A stretch of DNA of 9,933 bases from Dehalococcoidales bacterium (GCA_012974295.1 JAAXQM010000174.1:14750-24682), one strand, 5' to 3'; positions 1-7,795 are shown, numbered from the stretch's first letter. Numbers and translations are program-made. Notes: generated from the sequence alone by a model not told the origin.

Positions 1-1208
1 CCCAGAATGCGGCCGGAGCCCTCCTCAGCGACTATTTTGATAAACCCATCAGTTTCACCGGAAACGATAGCCCGCGTTAAATTAGCATAATCATACTTGC
101 CGCTTTTCACATGGTAACCCTTTTCTTGTGCCTGCCTCTCCGTTAATCCAACGCTGGCTACTTCCGGATCACAGAACGTGGCTCTCGGCAATATATCGTA
201 GGTCAATTCGATACGCTCGCCACCAACGGCATTCATCACGGCTGCCTTGCCCTGCTCCCCCGCAACGAAAGTGAAAAGAAGCATCCCTGTGACATCGCCA
301 GCCGCCCAGATGTGAGGCACACTGGTTTGAAGTGACGCATCGACAGTGATTCCCTTTTTACCGGCCTCGATGCCGGCGGCTGGAAGATCCAGGTCATCAA
401 TTGCTGGCCTGCGACCAGTAGCCACTAGCACGTCATCATACTCAGCCTTTATCTCTTGACCATCGGGACCCTTCGTCACTATCAGCTTTCCAGCACTGGT
501 GGATTCTACGCTGTTTACTACAACAGATGTCGATACGGAAACGCCCTGTTTTTCGAAGAAACCCATCATCGCAAGCGATATCTCCTCATCCTCTCCAACC
601 ATAATCCTATCGAACGCCTCATATATATGTACTTTGGAACCAAAGGCAGCAAATATCTGGGCAAATTCCACTCCGATAGGTCCACCGCCAATAATGGCAA
701 GCCTTTCAGGTACGTTTTCTAAATCCAGCGCCTCAACATTGGTGATGTAGCCTGTCTCCTTCAGTCCTGGTATTGGTGGTATGGCAGGCATGGATCCAGT
801 AGTAATGATGATTTTATCTGCTTTCACAACTTCATCAGCAACCTGGATTTCATTTGGCGAGATAAAACGAGCATTGCCACTGAATACCTGAATACCACGC
901 TTGACCCATCTTTCATCACGTCCCGTAGCTATTCCGGAGATAATACCATCCTTAAAGGCTTTTACTTTCTTGTATTCAACGGAATTATCGAGTCTGGGCA
1001 AGCCATAGAAGTCGGCGCTTCTCATTTTTTTGTAAGCCCGGGCGGCGTGTACCAATGCCTTGGTAGGAATGCAGGCGTGAAAAATGCAGTCACCCCCAAC
1101 CGGCCCCTTCTCAATCATGCCAATTGAATCAGCGTACTGCTTTGCGGTACCGGCAGCGTACTCACCCGCAGTGCCCGCTCCGATTATCAGAACATCCAGC
1201 TTAATCAT
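1..1208 (-). CDS. Dihydrolipoamide dehydrogenase-like NAD(P)H:disulfide flavoprotein, C-terminus missing
   Basis: Class I pyridine nucleotide-disulfide oxidoreductase: FAD and NAD(P)H domains with a redox-active disulfide. The 402 residues present run off the left window edge; the family is usually about 460 to 475 long, so the C-terminal part of the dimerisation domain, where the Lpd His-Glu pair would lie, is not visible. Seen: FAD-binding GAGTAG at residues 10-15, the redox motif GGDCIFHACIPTK with C41 and C46 (CX4C), the NAD-binding GGGPIG at 174-179 with E197 ending the next strand (favours NADH), the AAGD FAD motif, and the dimer-domain motif FCDPEVASVGLTE. The start ATG at 1208 is chosen because AGGAGG (1216-1221) lies 7 bases upstream; an in-frame ATG at 1214 is too close to it. 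No E1 or E2 genes of a 2-oxoacid dehydrogenase complex are near, so true E3 function is unproven; mercuric-reductase-like or other disulfide substrates are possible. Confidence 0.9.
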   Translation of the reverse strand, partial: MIKLDVLIIGAGTAGEYAAGTAKQYADSIGMIEKGPVGGDCIFHACIPTKALVHAARAYKKMRSADFYGLPRLDNSVEYKKVKAFKDGIISGIATGRDERWVKRGIQVFSGNARFISPNEIQVADEVVKADKIIITTGSMPAIPPIPGLKETGYITNVEALDLENVPERLAIIGGGPIGVEFAQIFAAFGSKVHIYEAFDRIMVGEDEEISLAMMGFFEKQGVSVSTSVVVNSVESTSAGKLIVTKGPDGQEIKAEYDDVLVATGRRPAIDDLDLPAAGIEAGKKGITVDASLQTSVPHIWAAGDVTGMLLFTFVAGEQGKAAVMNAVGGERIELTYDILPRATFCDPEVASVGLTERQAQEKGYHVKSGKYDYANLTRAIVSGETDGFIKIVAEEGSGRIL

Positions 1209-1278
1209 TGCCATACCTCCTCTGTAAAATTTAGTTTTCCCTGTGGCCCGACCATCTCCTCGCTATGAGGTCCTTAAT

Positions 1279-1306
1279 TTTATATGCATCATATCGCTCT
1301 CCCCAA
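1279..1306 (-). promoter_or_regulatory. Possible sigma-70-type promoter for the Lpd-like gene
   Basis: On the minus strand TTGGGG (1301-1306) and TATAAA (1279-1284) are separated by 16 bases, about 70 bases upstream of the start codon. The -35 match is weak (only TTG conserved). It lies in the 169-base gap after the GH15 stop, which has no clear terminator. A short inverted repeat CCTC/GAGG around 1257-1269 lies in the predicted leader. Confidence 0.3.
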
Positions 1307-1377
1307 CTGTAATGTTTTGTATTCAAACTCTTTCTATTTAAACTAGTCCAATTTCCATTTTATTAAGGCGAATCAAT

Positions 1378-3189
1378 TTAACTTTTAGCACCACGCTTCG
1401 ATGCTTCTGATTCGTGGACTAGCTCAATACCTGTAGTAATAACCGCCAAATGCGTAAGGGCCTGGGGGAAATTACCCCGCGCCTCTCCAGAGACGGAGTC
1501 CACCATCTCCGGGAAAAGACCCAGGTGATTGCTATAGCCGAGCAATCTTTGGTACAGCGCCGTGGCATCCTCCAGCTTGCCCATTCTCAACAGGTTCCTT
1601 ACCAGCCAGAATGAACACCACAGAAACTCCCCCTCGGACCCACTGAGCCCGTCATCGGTTTTATCGGTTCTGTACCTGCGGAGGAGTCCGTTATGGCCCA
1701 GCTCTTCGATAGTGCGCTCTATTGTAGAGCTGATACGCTCGTCTGTGACCGGCAGGAACCCGTATAAAGGCATGAGCAGGTTGCTCGAATCCAGGGCTGT
1801 GGTATCGTAGTGCTGGGTAAATGCCCGCTTTTCCGGGTTCCATCCCCTGGCAAGAATGTCAGCTCGGATATCTTTTGCCACATCTTGCCACCGCTTGATG
1901 TTTTCCCCGAATCCGAGCTCTTCTGCGATTTTAATCCCCCTGTCCACAGCTACCCAGCACATTAGCTTTGAGTGGGTAAAATGATAGGGGCCACCTCTGA
2001 TCTCCCAGATGCCATTATCAGGCAGCTGCCAGCTCTCGCAGGCGGCATCAACAAAGCTCTCCAGGGATTCCCACGTGCGACGTGATATATAGCCCCCCAT
2101 ATCGAGATAGTTATATGCCGCCTCCAGCACCTCACCGAAAACATCGAGTTGCAGTTGATCGTAGGCGGCGTTGCCTATACGTACCGGTGGGGAATTCCGG
2201 TATCCTTTGAGATGATCAAGTATCTGCTCCTGTATAGGATGCTCATAGTCTATATCATAGAGGGTCTGGGCTTTAGCTCCACACTTAGCGCATAAGGTGA
2301 CTAACCAATTGAAAAACCCCAGGGCCTCTTCAATGTGACCTAAATAGAAAAGCGCATTGAGTGTTAGAGAGGCATCCCTAAGCCATGCATAGCGATAGTC
2401 CCAATTCCGTTCACCACCGATCTCCTCCGGAAGAGAGGTGGTTGGCGCTGCTATAATAGCGCCTGTGGGTGCGTATACCATCAAATGCAGCGTTAGATAG
2501 GATCGCACCATCATCTCCCGCAAAGGGCCGGAAAAAACACAGCCCTCAGCCTTTTCTTTCCAGTAGGCTGTAGTCCGTTCCAACTTTCGCCGCGAGCCAT
2601 AGATGCCTGGGGATTTAGGTTGATCCGTATCATAGCGCAGGATAAATTGGGCACTTTCCCCTTTTTTCAGAGTAAAGCTCCCTATAGCTTTTCCTCCATC
2701 GCTGGTAAAAGGAGTCGTAGAGGAGAGTGCTAGTCTATCTGATCGTCCTCTTGCTGTAACCCCGTATTTGTAGATCTCTATCTGGGCATTATCCCTGGCA
2801 TAGTCCAGCCCTGGTTCAAATACAACCTCAAGGGGCACCTGTCCAACTGTGCAGTCCACCAGGCGGTGGATTTCATCGAATTTGGTCAATTTGTGCCTAG
2901 AGGTTCGGTAGCATGGCATGAAATCGATGACGGTAACGGTTCCTGTATCGGTTCGGAAGGTGGTCTGCAGTATGTTCGTATCTGGGAGGTAAGATTGCTG
3001 GGATTCAAAGGATGTCCGCGGTTTAATATGAAATTTGCCACCCTTCTCATCATCCAATATAGCGGCGAATGTGCTGGGAGAGTCGAACCGGGGCAGGCAG
3101 CACCAGTCTATTGAGCCATCGTTGCTAACCAGTGCAGCCGTATAGCTGTTGCCGATTAGCCCATATTCGCCAATACCTTTGTATGCCAT
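1378..3189 (-). CDS. Glycoside hydrolase family 15 protein (glucoamylase/trehalase-like)
   Basis: The 603-residue protein has the layout of bacterial and archaeal GH15 enzymes: an N-terminal beta-rich trehalase-like domain (about residues 1-210, opening GIGEYGLIGNSYTAALVS and SIDWCCLPRFDSPSTFA) and a C-terminal (alpha/alpha)6 barrel (about 225-590). Barrel motifs seen are GGERNWDYRYAWLRDA (258-273), GIWEIRGGPYHFTHSK (393-408), SGSEGEFLWCSFWL (516-529) and GNFPQALTHLAVI (572-584). By family comparison E396 in the WEIRG motif is the likely general acid; the base is less certain (E561 in LFPEMVD, or E519/E521). No signal peptide is seen, so it is probably cytoplasmic, which fits trehalose or intracellular glucan breakdown. 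Start ATG has AGGAGG four bases upstream. It has its own promoter and is probably separate from the redox genes upstream. Trehalase versus glucoamylase cannot be decided here. Confidence 0.9.
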   Translation of the reverse strand: MAYKGIGEYGLIGNSYTAALVSNDGSIDWCCLPRFDSPSTFAAILDDEKGGKFHIKPRTSFESQQSYLPDTNILQTTFRTDTGTVTVIDFMPCYRTSRHKLTKFDEIHRLVDCTVGQVPLEVVFEPGLDYARDNAQIEIYKYGVTARGRSDRLALSSTTPFTSDGGKAIGSFTLKKGESAQFILRYDTDQPKSPGIYGSRRKLERTTAYWKEKAEGCVFSGPLREMMVRSYLTLHLMVYAPTGAIIAAPTTSLPEEIGGERNWDYRYAWLRDASLTLNALFYLGHIEEALGFFNWLVTLCAKCGAKAQTLYDIDYEHPIQEQILDHLKGYRNSPPVRIGNAAYDQLQLDVFGEVLEAAYNYLDMGGYISRRTWESLESFVDAACESWQLPDNGIWEIRGGPYHFTHSKLMCWVAVDRGIKIAEELGFGENIKRWQDVAKDIRADILARGWNPEKRAFTQHYDTTALDSSNLLMPLYGFLPVTDERISSTIERTIEELGHNGLLRRYRTDKTDDGLSGSEGEFLWCSFWLVRNLLRMGKLEDATALYQRLLGYSNHLGLFPEMVDSVSGEARGNFPQALTHLAVITTGIELVHESEASKRGAKS

Positions 3190-3215
3190 ATGTCCTCCTA
3201 TCCGAACGTCTAATA

Positions 3216-3243
3216 ACTATAACCGAATGTCGAGAATTGTCAA
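3216..3243 (-). promoter_or_regulatory. Strong sigma-70-type promoter of the GH15 gene
   Basis: On the minus strand a perfect -35 TTGACA (3238-3243) and a -10 TATAGT (3216-3221, 5 of 6 to consensus) are 16 bases apart. Predicted transcription start is near 3209, giving a leader of about 20 bases that contains AGGAGG before the ATG at 3189. This is the clearest promoter in the window and marks a new transcription unit after the TSUP gene. Confidence 0.7.
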
Positions 3244-3282
3244 TAGAAGTATTTTTACCTCAACAATGAGTGCTATTCCTGT

Positions 3283-4119
3283 TTAGTCTATGATCTGCAT
3301 TACAATAACCAGGATACCTATGATAAGGAAGAGTGTTGCGATTACCCGTTCTGTAATACGTGTCGGGATTCTCCCGGCAAAGCGTGGTCCGATCTGAGCA
3401 CCAATGATAACTCCAGGTATGGACCAGACTACAACGTACCATGCCGGCTCTGCTTCCAAAGCGTGAACTCCAGCAGCAAAGAAAACGGTAACGGTGAGAA
3501 CGAATATAGCTGTTGCTACCGCTACACGGGACGGGATATTGCAACGCATCGTGAGTTGCTGTGTCGTAATCTCTGGTAGACCCACACTGACAAGCCCGGT
3601 TAGCAAACCACCTATGCCTGACAGAGTTACACCTATGTAGCGCCTGCATGTTTTATAGGAGTATGTGTTGCCATCCCGAGCTTTAATTATCGTCATCTTC
3701 CTGGACTCGTCTGGCACTGCGGGGGTAGGGGGTTTACCCTTCAGGATGCCATAATAAATCACTATCACCGCCAGCACAAATAACGTTACACCGAGTATCA
3801 CTTGTAGAACTCCAGGTCTTATTTGATTGGCCACGTAGGCTCCAGCTACTGCAGCGGGTATGGATGCCGCAAGGAGGAAACGCACCGTCATAAAGTCAAC
3901 CACACGCTGACGCACATAATTAAAGGCGCCAACGCCTGTACCAAACAGCTCCGTTATCAGCCCTGCACCAATGGCCTGTGAAGGCTCAAGCCCTACTACC
4001 AGAAGAAAGAAGGGGCTAAAGAACAGGGCCCCACTTATTCCCAATGCTAGAGCAATGGTGGCAATACACACCGATACCGGCAAGACCCACCATACTTCCA
4101 ACGCCTGAGATAGATCCAT
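3283..4119 (-). CDS. TauE/SafE-type (TSUP) membrane exporter
   Basis: A 278-residue hydrophobic protein with about eight predicted membrane segments in two halves (about 11-125 and 160-276), split by a polar loop at about 126-158. The halves carry related glycine-rich starts, GISGALFFSPFF (27-38) and GIGGLLTGLVSVGLPEI, the inverted-repeat layout of the TSUP family (Pfam TauE). Members move sulfite, sulfoacetate, thiosulfate or other organosulfur anions across the inner membrane; the substrate here cannot be read. The ATG is the first possible start, since an in-frame TAG directly precedes it; the nearest Shine-Dalgarno (GGGAG) is rather far at 11 bases. It follows the methyltransferase after 45 bases with no terminator, so it is probably the last gene of the upstream operon, perhaps exporting a product or a sulfur by-product of it (inference). 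Confidence 0.85.
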   Translation of the reverse strand: MDLSQALEVWWVLPVSVCIATIALALGISGALFFSPFFLLVVGLEPSQAIGAGLITELFGTGVGAFNYVRQRVVDFMTVRFLLAASIPAAVAGAYVANQIRPGVLQVILGVTLFVLAVIVIYYGILKGKPPTPAVPDESRKMTIIKARDGNTYSYKTCRRYIGVTLSGIGGLLTGLVSVGLPEITTQQLTMRCNIPSRVAVATAIFVLTVTVFFAAGVHALEAEPAWYVVVWSIPGVIIGAQIGPRFAGRIPTRITERVIATLFLIIGILVIVMQIID

Positions 4120-4164
4120 CTAGCTTTTATCTCCCTATTGTTGGCCCTAATTCACACCTATAGA

Positions 4165-4962
4165 TCAATTTCTTCTCGCTGCGATTAGTGTATAGCCAAC
4201 CACTCCTGATTCGATCAGTTCTACCGCGCGTTTGGCTAGATGCTTTCCCTTGGTGAGGTTAATATCACCGAGGTCTAGCTTGCCCAACCCAGCAGCAAGT
4301 TCAATGCCCAGCAGTTTGCGGCGAACGTCATTCACCATTTCCAGCAAAGCAGCGTTGCAGTCTTCCACGGTGAAATCGATGAAGCCAGCCTGCTCAAGTG
4401 TCTCAATATATTGCTCAGGAGTGCCAGCCCCGGCGACACATGCTACCCAGGATAGAAGGGGCTGAATATCTTCTGGCAGTGTGCCATTGACTGTCATATC
4501 GGTCAGGCCAAGTATTCCACCTGGAGCAAGAACACGTGCCATTTCAGCGGCGGCCGCTACTTTATCAGGGAAGGTACAGAAGCTACACTCGGAGATAACT
4601 GAATCGAAGGCGCTGTCATCGAAGGGTAATCTTTCGGCATCGCCATTACTGAAGATCGTTAATTGTGACACACCTTGAGCAGTTGCATGTTCCTCAGCGG
4701 CGGCGATGTTATCCTGGCTGTAGTCCAGACCGGTGACATGACAGCCAAAATGCTGGGCTAAGTGGACAGCAGACGCGCCCCTGCCGCAGGCCACATCTAA
4801 TACCCGGTTCCTTGCACTTAGTCCCATTACTTCGCCCAAGTGGCATGTCAGTGCTAGGCCTCCGGGATGTAATACATCCCCGAGAAACATACGAACGATA
4901 TCGCTCTCGTAGAACGTGGCACAGCAAATCTTGATCTCGCGGCCATTCAACTTATCGACCAA
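4165..4962 (-). CDS. Class I SAM-dependent methyltransferase, TTG start
   Basis: A 265-residue Rossmann-fold methyltransferase. Motif I is VLDVACGRG (54-62), followed by GLDYS at the end of strand 2, a GDAERLPF acidic motif and a post-motif loop ECSFCTFPDK with two cysteines (C126, C129). It opens with FYESDIVR and LHPGGLAL, so the start must lie upstream of these. No ATG does; a tandem TTG TTG follows AGGAGG (4969-4974), and the second TTG (4962) is six bases away, so I choose it; the first (4965) adds one residue. The start overlaps the end of the radical SAM gene by 11 bases, so the two are very likely translationally coupled and act on the same pathway. The many cysteines (C59, C126, C129, C175 among others) recall thiol- or arsenic-binding methyltransferases such as ArsM, but the ArsM cysteine pattern is not clearly present. 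Substrate unknown. Confidence 0.85.
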   Translation of the reverse strand: MVDKLNGREIKICCATFYESDIVRMFLGDVLHPGGLALTCHLGEVMGLSARNRVLDVACGRGASAVHLAQHFGCHVTGLDYSQDNIAAAEEHATAQGVSQLTIFSNGDAERLPFDDSAFDSVISECSFCTFPDKVAAAAEMARVLAPGGILGLTDMTVNGTLPEDIQPLLSWVACVAGAGTPEQYIETLEQAGFIDFTVEDCNAALLEMVNDVRRKLLGIELAAGLGKLDLGDINLTKGKHLAKRAVELIESGVVGYTLIAARRN

Positions 4963-6367
4963 CAAGTGCCTCCTGTTCCTGTCTTACCTGCTCCCGATAA
5001 CCCAGCGTATTATAGGCGCAGAAGGGCACGGCACGGCCATCCGGCAGCAGTTGATGGATACAGCATTTCATTAGTCGCTTCAGGTCAAAATTATGTGCAT
5101 CCATAAAACCATGAACATGGACCGAGAAAAAGTGCTCAACGAGTGATTCGACGCTGGAGGGAAGATTCAGGTTCAGGTTGCAGGCCACACAGGTCAGGTT
5201 ATTGGTTGTCTTCTCAGAACCCATAACTGCTGCCATGCTCCACAGGGCCTCCAGCACCGGCTTTATTACGGCCGACGCGTCGACCAACACACGGTTGGTG
5301 ACGAAGTCCAGGTAGTCATCTACATCCAATAGACGGGTTAAGGGCATCACCTGTTTATCATCCACATAGGCATATGTGGAAGCCGAGCATGTTGGATGAG
5401 GACAGGGCACGGGCCGGAAATCTTTTACCATAAAGAGGCCTTCTGTTTGATTCTCCAGATCGTGAAGTACCTGCGGCAAAGTGACGCGATGTAGTGGATC
5501 GTGATGGTTAAGACAGCGCCCAGCGAAGGTGACCGGCTGATAACAGACGCCAAGCACGGATGGATGTTCTAAACCATACCTTAAAATTTCACCGATCTCG
5601 TTTTCATTCACACCGCGCACGATAGTGGCGACGAGCCCGGCATGAAGCCCCGCCTCGGCCACGTGATCAAGCGCCATCTTTTTAATGCCGCACAGATCTT
5701 GTCCGCGTAGATTCTCATAGGTTTGAGCGCTTACCCCGTCGAATTGCAAATAGATAAATGGCCGGTAGACAGACAATTCACGAACGAAATCGGGATCTTG
5801 GGCCAGCCGCAGCCCATTGGTGTTGAGCACCAAATGACGGATGTCGCGCTTCTTAGCAGCGGCCAGTATATCAAGGAGTTGCGGATGAATGGTGGGCTCG
5901 CCGCCGCTGATCTGTAAGACTTCTGGCTGGCCCTCGGTCTCAATAAACCTGTCGAGCATCGCCTCCACTTGTGCTACGCTGAGATCATATCCTGGTCCGG
6001 CGTTGGCAAAGCAGGTTGGGCAAGCCAGGTTGCATCGGGTAGTAATCTCAATAAGACCAACGCAGGTGTGCTGTTGGTGCTCGGGACACAAGCCACAATC
6101 GAATGGACAGCCATCCTCAACCGCCGTGGCAAAGTCGTGTGGGATAGACCCCGGTTTATTATACTTGAGCGAGTTCAGGTACCATTCGGCATCGGAGGAC
6201 ACTAGCGCCTCGTGCCAGCCGTGATTCGGGCAATACTTGCGAAGGTAGACAGCGCCGTCACGGATGAGTACCTGAGCATCTATTACCCGGAGACAATCGG
6301 GGCATACACTGCGCGTGACTTCGTATAAGATATGATTGCGAACTGCCTGTTTGTCGATAATAGTCAG
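4952..6367 (-). CDS. Radical SAM protein of the Tes/MJ0619 (tetraether lipid synthase-like) type, probable CTG start
   Basis: About 471 residues. In order: a rubredoxin-like N-terminal segment with CPDC (C22, C25) and CPNHG (C46); an auxiliary cluster motif GCPFDCGLC plus a following Cys (C87, C91, C94, C102); the radical SAM motif CNLACPTC (C112, C116, C119); GGEP at 155-158; and further cysteines (C322, C327, C393, C396, C435, C436, C450) that could bind another Fe-S cluster. This set matches MJ0619-like proteins, the family of archaeal tetraether synthase Tes, which joins lipid tails by radical C-C bond formation. Bacterial homologues are known but mostly uncharacterised. A GTG at 6202 would cut off the rubredoxin-like part. 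The frame is open to a stop at 6377-6379, and the only start well placed after AGGAG is CTG 6367 (six bases); ATT 6361 is an alternative. The gene starts 12 bases after the flavoprotein stop and overlaps the methyltransferase. Function as lipid synthase is inference; another radical alkylation or methylation is possible. Confidence 0.85.
   Translation of the reverse strand: MTIIDKQAVRNHILYEVTRSVCPDCLRVIDAQVLIRDGAVYLRKYCPNHGWHEALVSSDAEWYLNSLKYNKPGSIPHDFATAVEDGCPFDCGLCPEHQQHTCVGLIEITTRCNLACPTCFANAGPGYDLSVAQVEAMLDRFIETEGQPEVLQISGGEPTIHPQLLDILAAAKKRDIRHLVLNTNGLRLAQDPDFVRELSVYRPFIYLQFDGVSAQTYENLRGQDLCGIKKMALDHVAEAGLHAGLVATIVRGVNENEIGEILRYGLEHPSVLGVCYQPVTFAGRCLNHHDPLHRVTLPQVLHDLENQTEGLFMVKDFRPVPCPHPTCSASTYAYVDDKQVMPLTRLLDVDDYLDFVTNRVLVDASAVIKPVLEALWSMAAVMGSEKTTNNLTCVACNLNLNLPSSVESLVEHFFSVHVHGFMDAHNFDLKRLMKCCIHQLLPDGRAVPFCAYNTLGYREQVRQEQEALVGR
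4969..4974 (-). promoter_or_regulatory. Shine-Dalgarno that decides the methyltransferase TTG start
   Basis: AGGAGG on the minus strand lies inside the last codons of the radical SAM gene, three bases before TTG 4965 and six before TTG 4962. There is no ATG or GTG start near it in that frame, which makes the TTG assignment firm and favours 4962. Confidence 0.7.
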
Positions 6368-6373
6368 TATATT

Positions 6374-6378
6374 CTCCT
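6374..6378 (-). promoter_or_regulatory. Shine-Dalgarno pointing to the CTG start of the radical SAM gene
   Basis: AGGAG on the minus strand directly follows the TGA of the flavoprotein gene and is six bases before CTG 6367. It is the only good ribosome site in the region, whereas nothing comparable precedes the GTG at 6202. Confidence 0.6.
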
Positions 6379-6379
6379 A

Positions 6380-7795
6380 TCACCTCATTAAATGAGCCAG
6401 TCTACGAATGGCCCGGCCGGACGTACTGCTCAACCATTGCTCAACACGTATGGCAGCAGCGGCCTGCATGCTCGCCGTCGAGTAGGTCGGATAAACATGG
6501 ATCACGCCGGCCAAGTCACCTACCTTCAGGCCATGTTCCAGAGCTACGATCCACTCGTGAATCATCTCTCCTGCCCGCCCGGCAACAATGGTAACTCCAA
6601 GAAGCGTCCCGTTCTTCTTATGCACCAATTTAATAAAACCCCAGGCGTCTGCTTCAGTCAGCGCACGGTCTACTCGCTCCATAGGCCAATCACAGGTCAT
6701 CACAGCATCGCCGAACTTATCCCTCGCTTGCGGCTCGGTCAGCCCTACATGTGCTATCTCAGGATCTGTAAACGTAGTCCAAGGGACATGCTCCGCAACC
6801 CCTTTGGATGCTCCTGGCAGTAGAGCATTACGGACAGCCATGAATGCCTGCCAGCCAGCGTAATGCGTGAATTGATAGCTACCAACGCAGTCCCCGGCAG
6901 CATAGATGTGATTCTGGCTGGTACGAAGGTGCTCATCTACCTGAATACCTTTAGTGCTGTAAACAACGTCCGCCTTCTCCAAATCGAGTCCATCCACACT
7001 GGGACGGCGACCAATGGCTACAAGCAAGGCGTCGCCTAGAATTTCAGTGCCACCGGCCTTAATGTGGATTCCCTTCTCATCCTGCCAGACGCGCTCAGCT
7101 TTAGCGTCCAGCCGCAACTTTAATCCTTCACCTTCCAACACCTCCGCCAATAACTGCGATGCTGCCATCTCCTCCCGAGGCAGGAGCCGACTTTCACCCT
7201 CCACAAGCGTCACCTGTGCTCCAAGGCGTCGAAATGCCTGAGCCATCTCGCAGCCAATCGGCCCTCCGCCCAACACGAGCAAATGCTCTGGCATAAATTC
7301 CAGGCCCCATATGTTCTCGTAGGTCAGATATCCCACGCTATCCAGTCCAGAAATCGGTGGTATAAAAGGATAGGCGCCTGTGGTAAGTAAGATGTTATGA
7401 GCAGTTATCTTTCCACTGCCCACGGACAGGGTATGGTGGTCAAAGAAGCAAGCGGTATCCAGAAAAACATCTATTCCCTGAGCGCGCAGTGCCCCAGGAG
7501 ATTCGTGCTGATAGATGGTGTCGATCACCGAACGAACATGACCCATTACCGATTTCAAGTCCACCTTGGGCTCGACCGGTGTCAGGCCATAGGATTCAGC
7601 AGTGCGCATTTGGTGAGCTACCTTAGCTGTCTTGAGCAATGTTTTACTAGGCACGCAACCATACCAGGTGCAGTCGCCGCCAATGTGATTCTTTTCAATC
7701 AGTGCGACATGTGCTCCCAACTGGACAGCGAAACTAACGGCCGTTAATCCAGCAGAGCCACCGCCGATAACAGCTAAGTCATATGTCTCATTCAT
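6380..7795 (-). CDS. MerA/Lpd-like FAD-dependent NAD(P)H oxidoreductase
   Basis: A full-length (471 residues) class I disulfide flavoprotein. Seen: FAD motif GGGSAG (11-16), redox disulfide GGDCTWYGCVPSK with C42 and C47, NAD-binding GGGPIG (176-181) with E199 at the end of the next strand (favours NADH), AAGD at 299-302, and a dimerisation domain with FTDPEIAHVGLTE. At the position of the Lpd HPTxxE motif the sequence is YPTYST (435-440): the catalytic His is Tyr, as in MerA, and the Glu is Thr. There is no N-terminal heavy-metal domain and no C-terminal Cys-Cys pair, both needed for classical mercuric reductase. It is therefore a MerA-like enzyme of unknown electron acceptor. It overlaps the DUF4405 gene by 8 bases (ATGAATGA) and is followed 12 bases on by the radical SAM gene. 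The context suggests it passes NADH electrons to the membrane heme protein, or reduces Fe-S or thiol partners (inference). Confidence 0.9.
   Translation of the reverse strand: MNETYDLAVIGGGSAGLTAVSFAVQLGAHVALIEKNHIGGDCTWYGCVPSKTLLKTAKVAHQMRTAESYGLTPVEPKVDLKSVMGHVRSVIDTIYQHESPGALRAQGIDVFLDTACFFDHHTLSVGSGKITAHNILLTTGAYPFIPPISGLDSVGYLTYENIWGLEFMPEHLLVLGGGPIGCEMAQAFRRLGAQVTLVEGESRLLPREEMAASQLLAEVLEGEGLKLRLDAKAERVWQDEKGIHIKAGGTEILGDALLVAIGRRPSVDGLDLEKADVVYSTKGIQVDEHLRTSQNHIYAAGDCVGSYQFTHYAGWQAFMAVRNALLPGASKGVAEHVPWTTFTDPEIAHVGLTEPQARDKFGDAVMTCDWPMERVDRALTEADAWGFIKLVHKKNGTLLGVTIVAGRAGEMIHEWIVALEHGLKVGDLAGVIHVYPTYSTASMQAAAAIRVEQWLSSTSGRAIRRLAHLMR

Noticed and set aside
3190..3282. Terminator after the TSUP gene
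   Set aside because: Only a weak 4-bp inverted repeat (CTCA/TGAG) is present, with no T-run following it; not enough to call.
3260..3649. Minus-strand 129-residue ORF inside the TSUP gene
   Set aside because: It is an out-of-frame shadow of the TSUP gene with low-complexity Cys/Arg/Tyr content.
4165..4962. Calling the methyltransferase arsM
   Set aside because: The conserved arsenite-binding cysteine arrangement is not clearly present, and no arsenic genes (arsR, arsB, arsC) are nearby.
4952..6202. Radical SAM gene starting at GTG 6202
   Set aside because: This start has no ribosome site and removes the conserved CPxC...CPxHG segment encoded just upstream in the same frame.
5889..6224. Plus-strand ORFs, such as 5889-6224, 6392-6823, 7397-7747 and 9299-9664
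   Set aside because: They lie opposite well-supported genes, have no recognisable motifs, and look like shadow frames.
6380..7795. Calling the flavoprotein merA (mercuric reductase)
   Set aside because: No heavy-metal-associated domain, no C-terminal Cys-Cys pair, and no other mer genes in the window.
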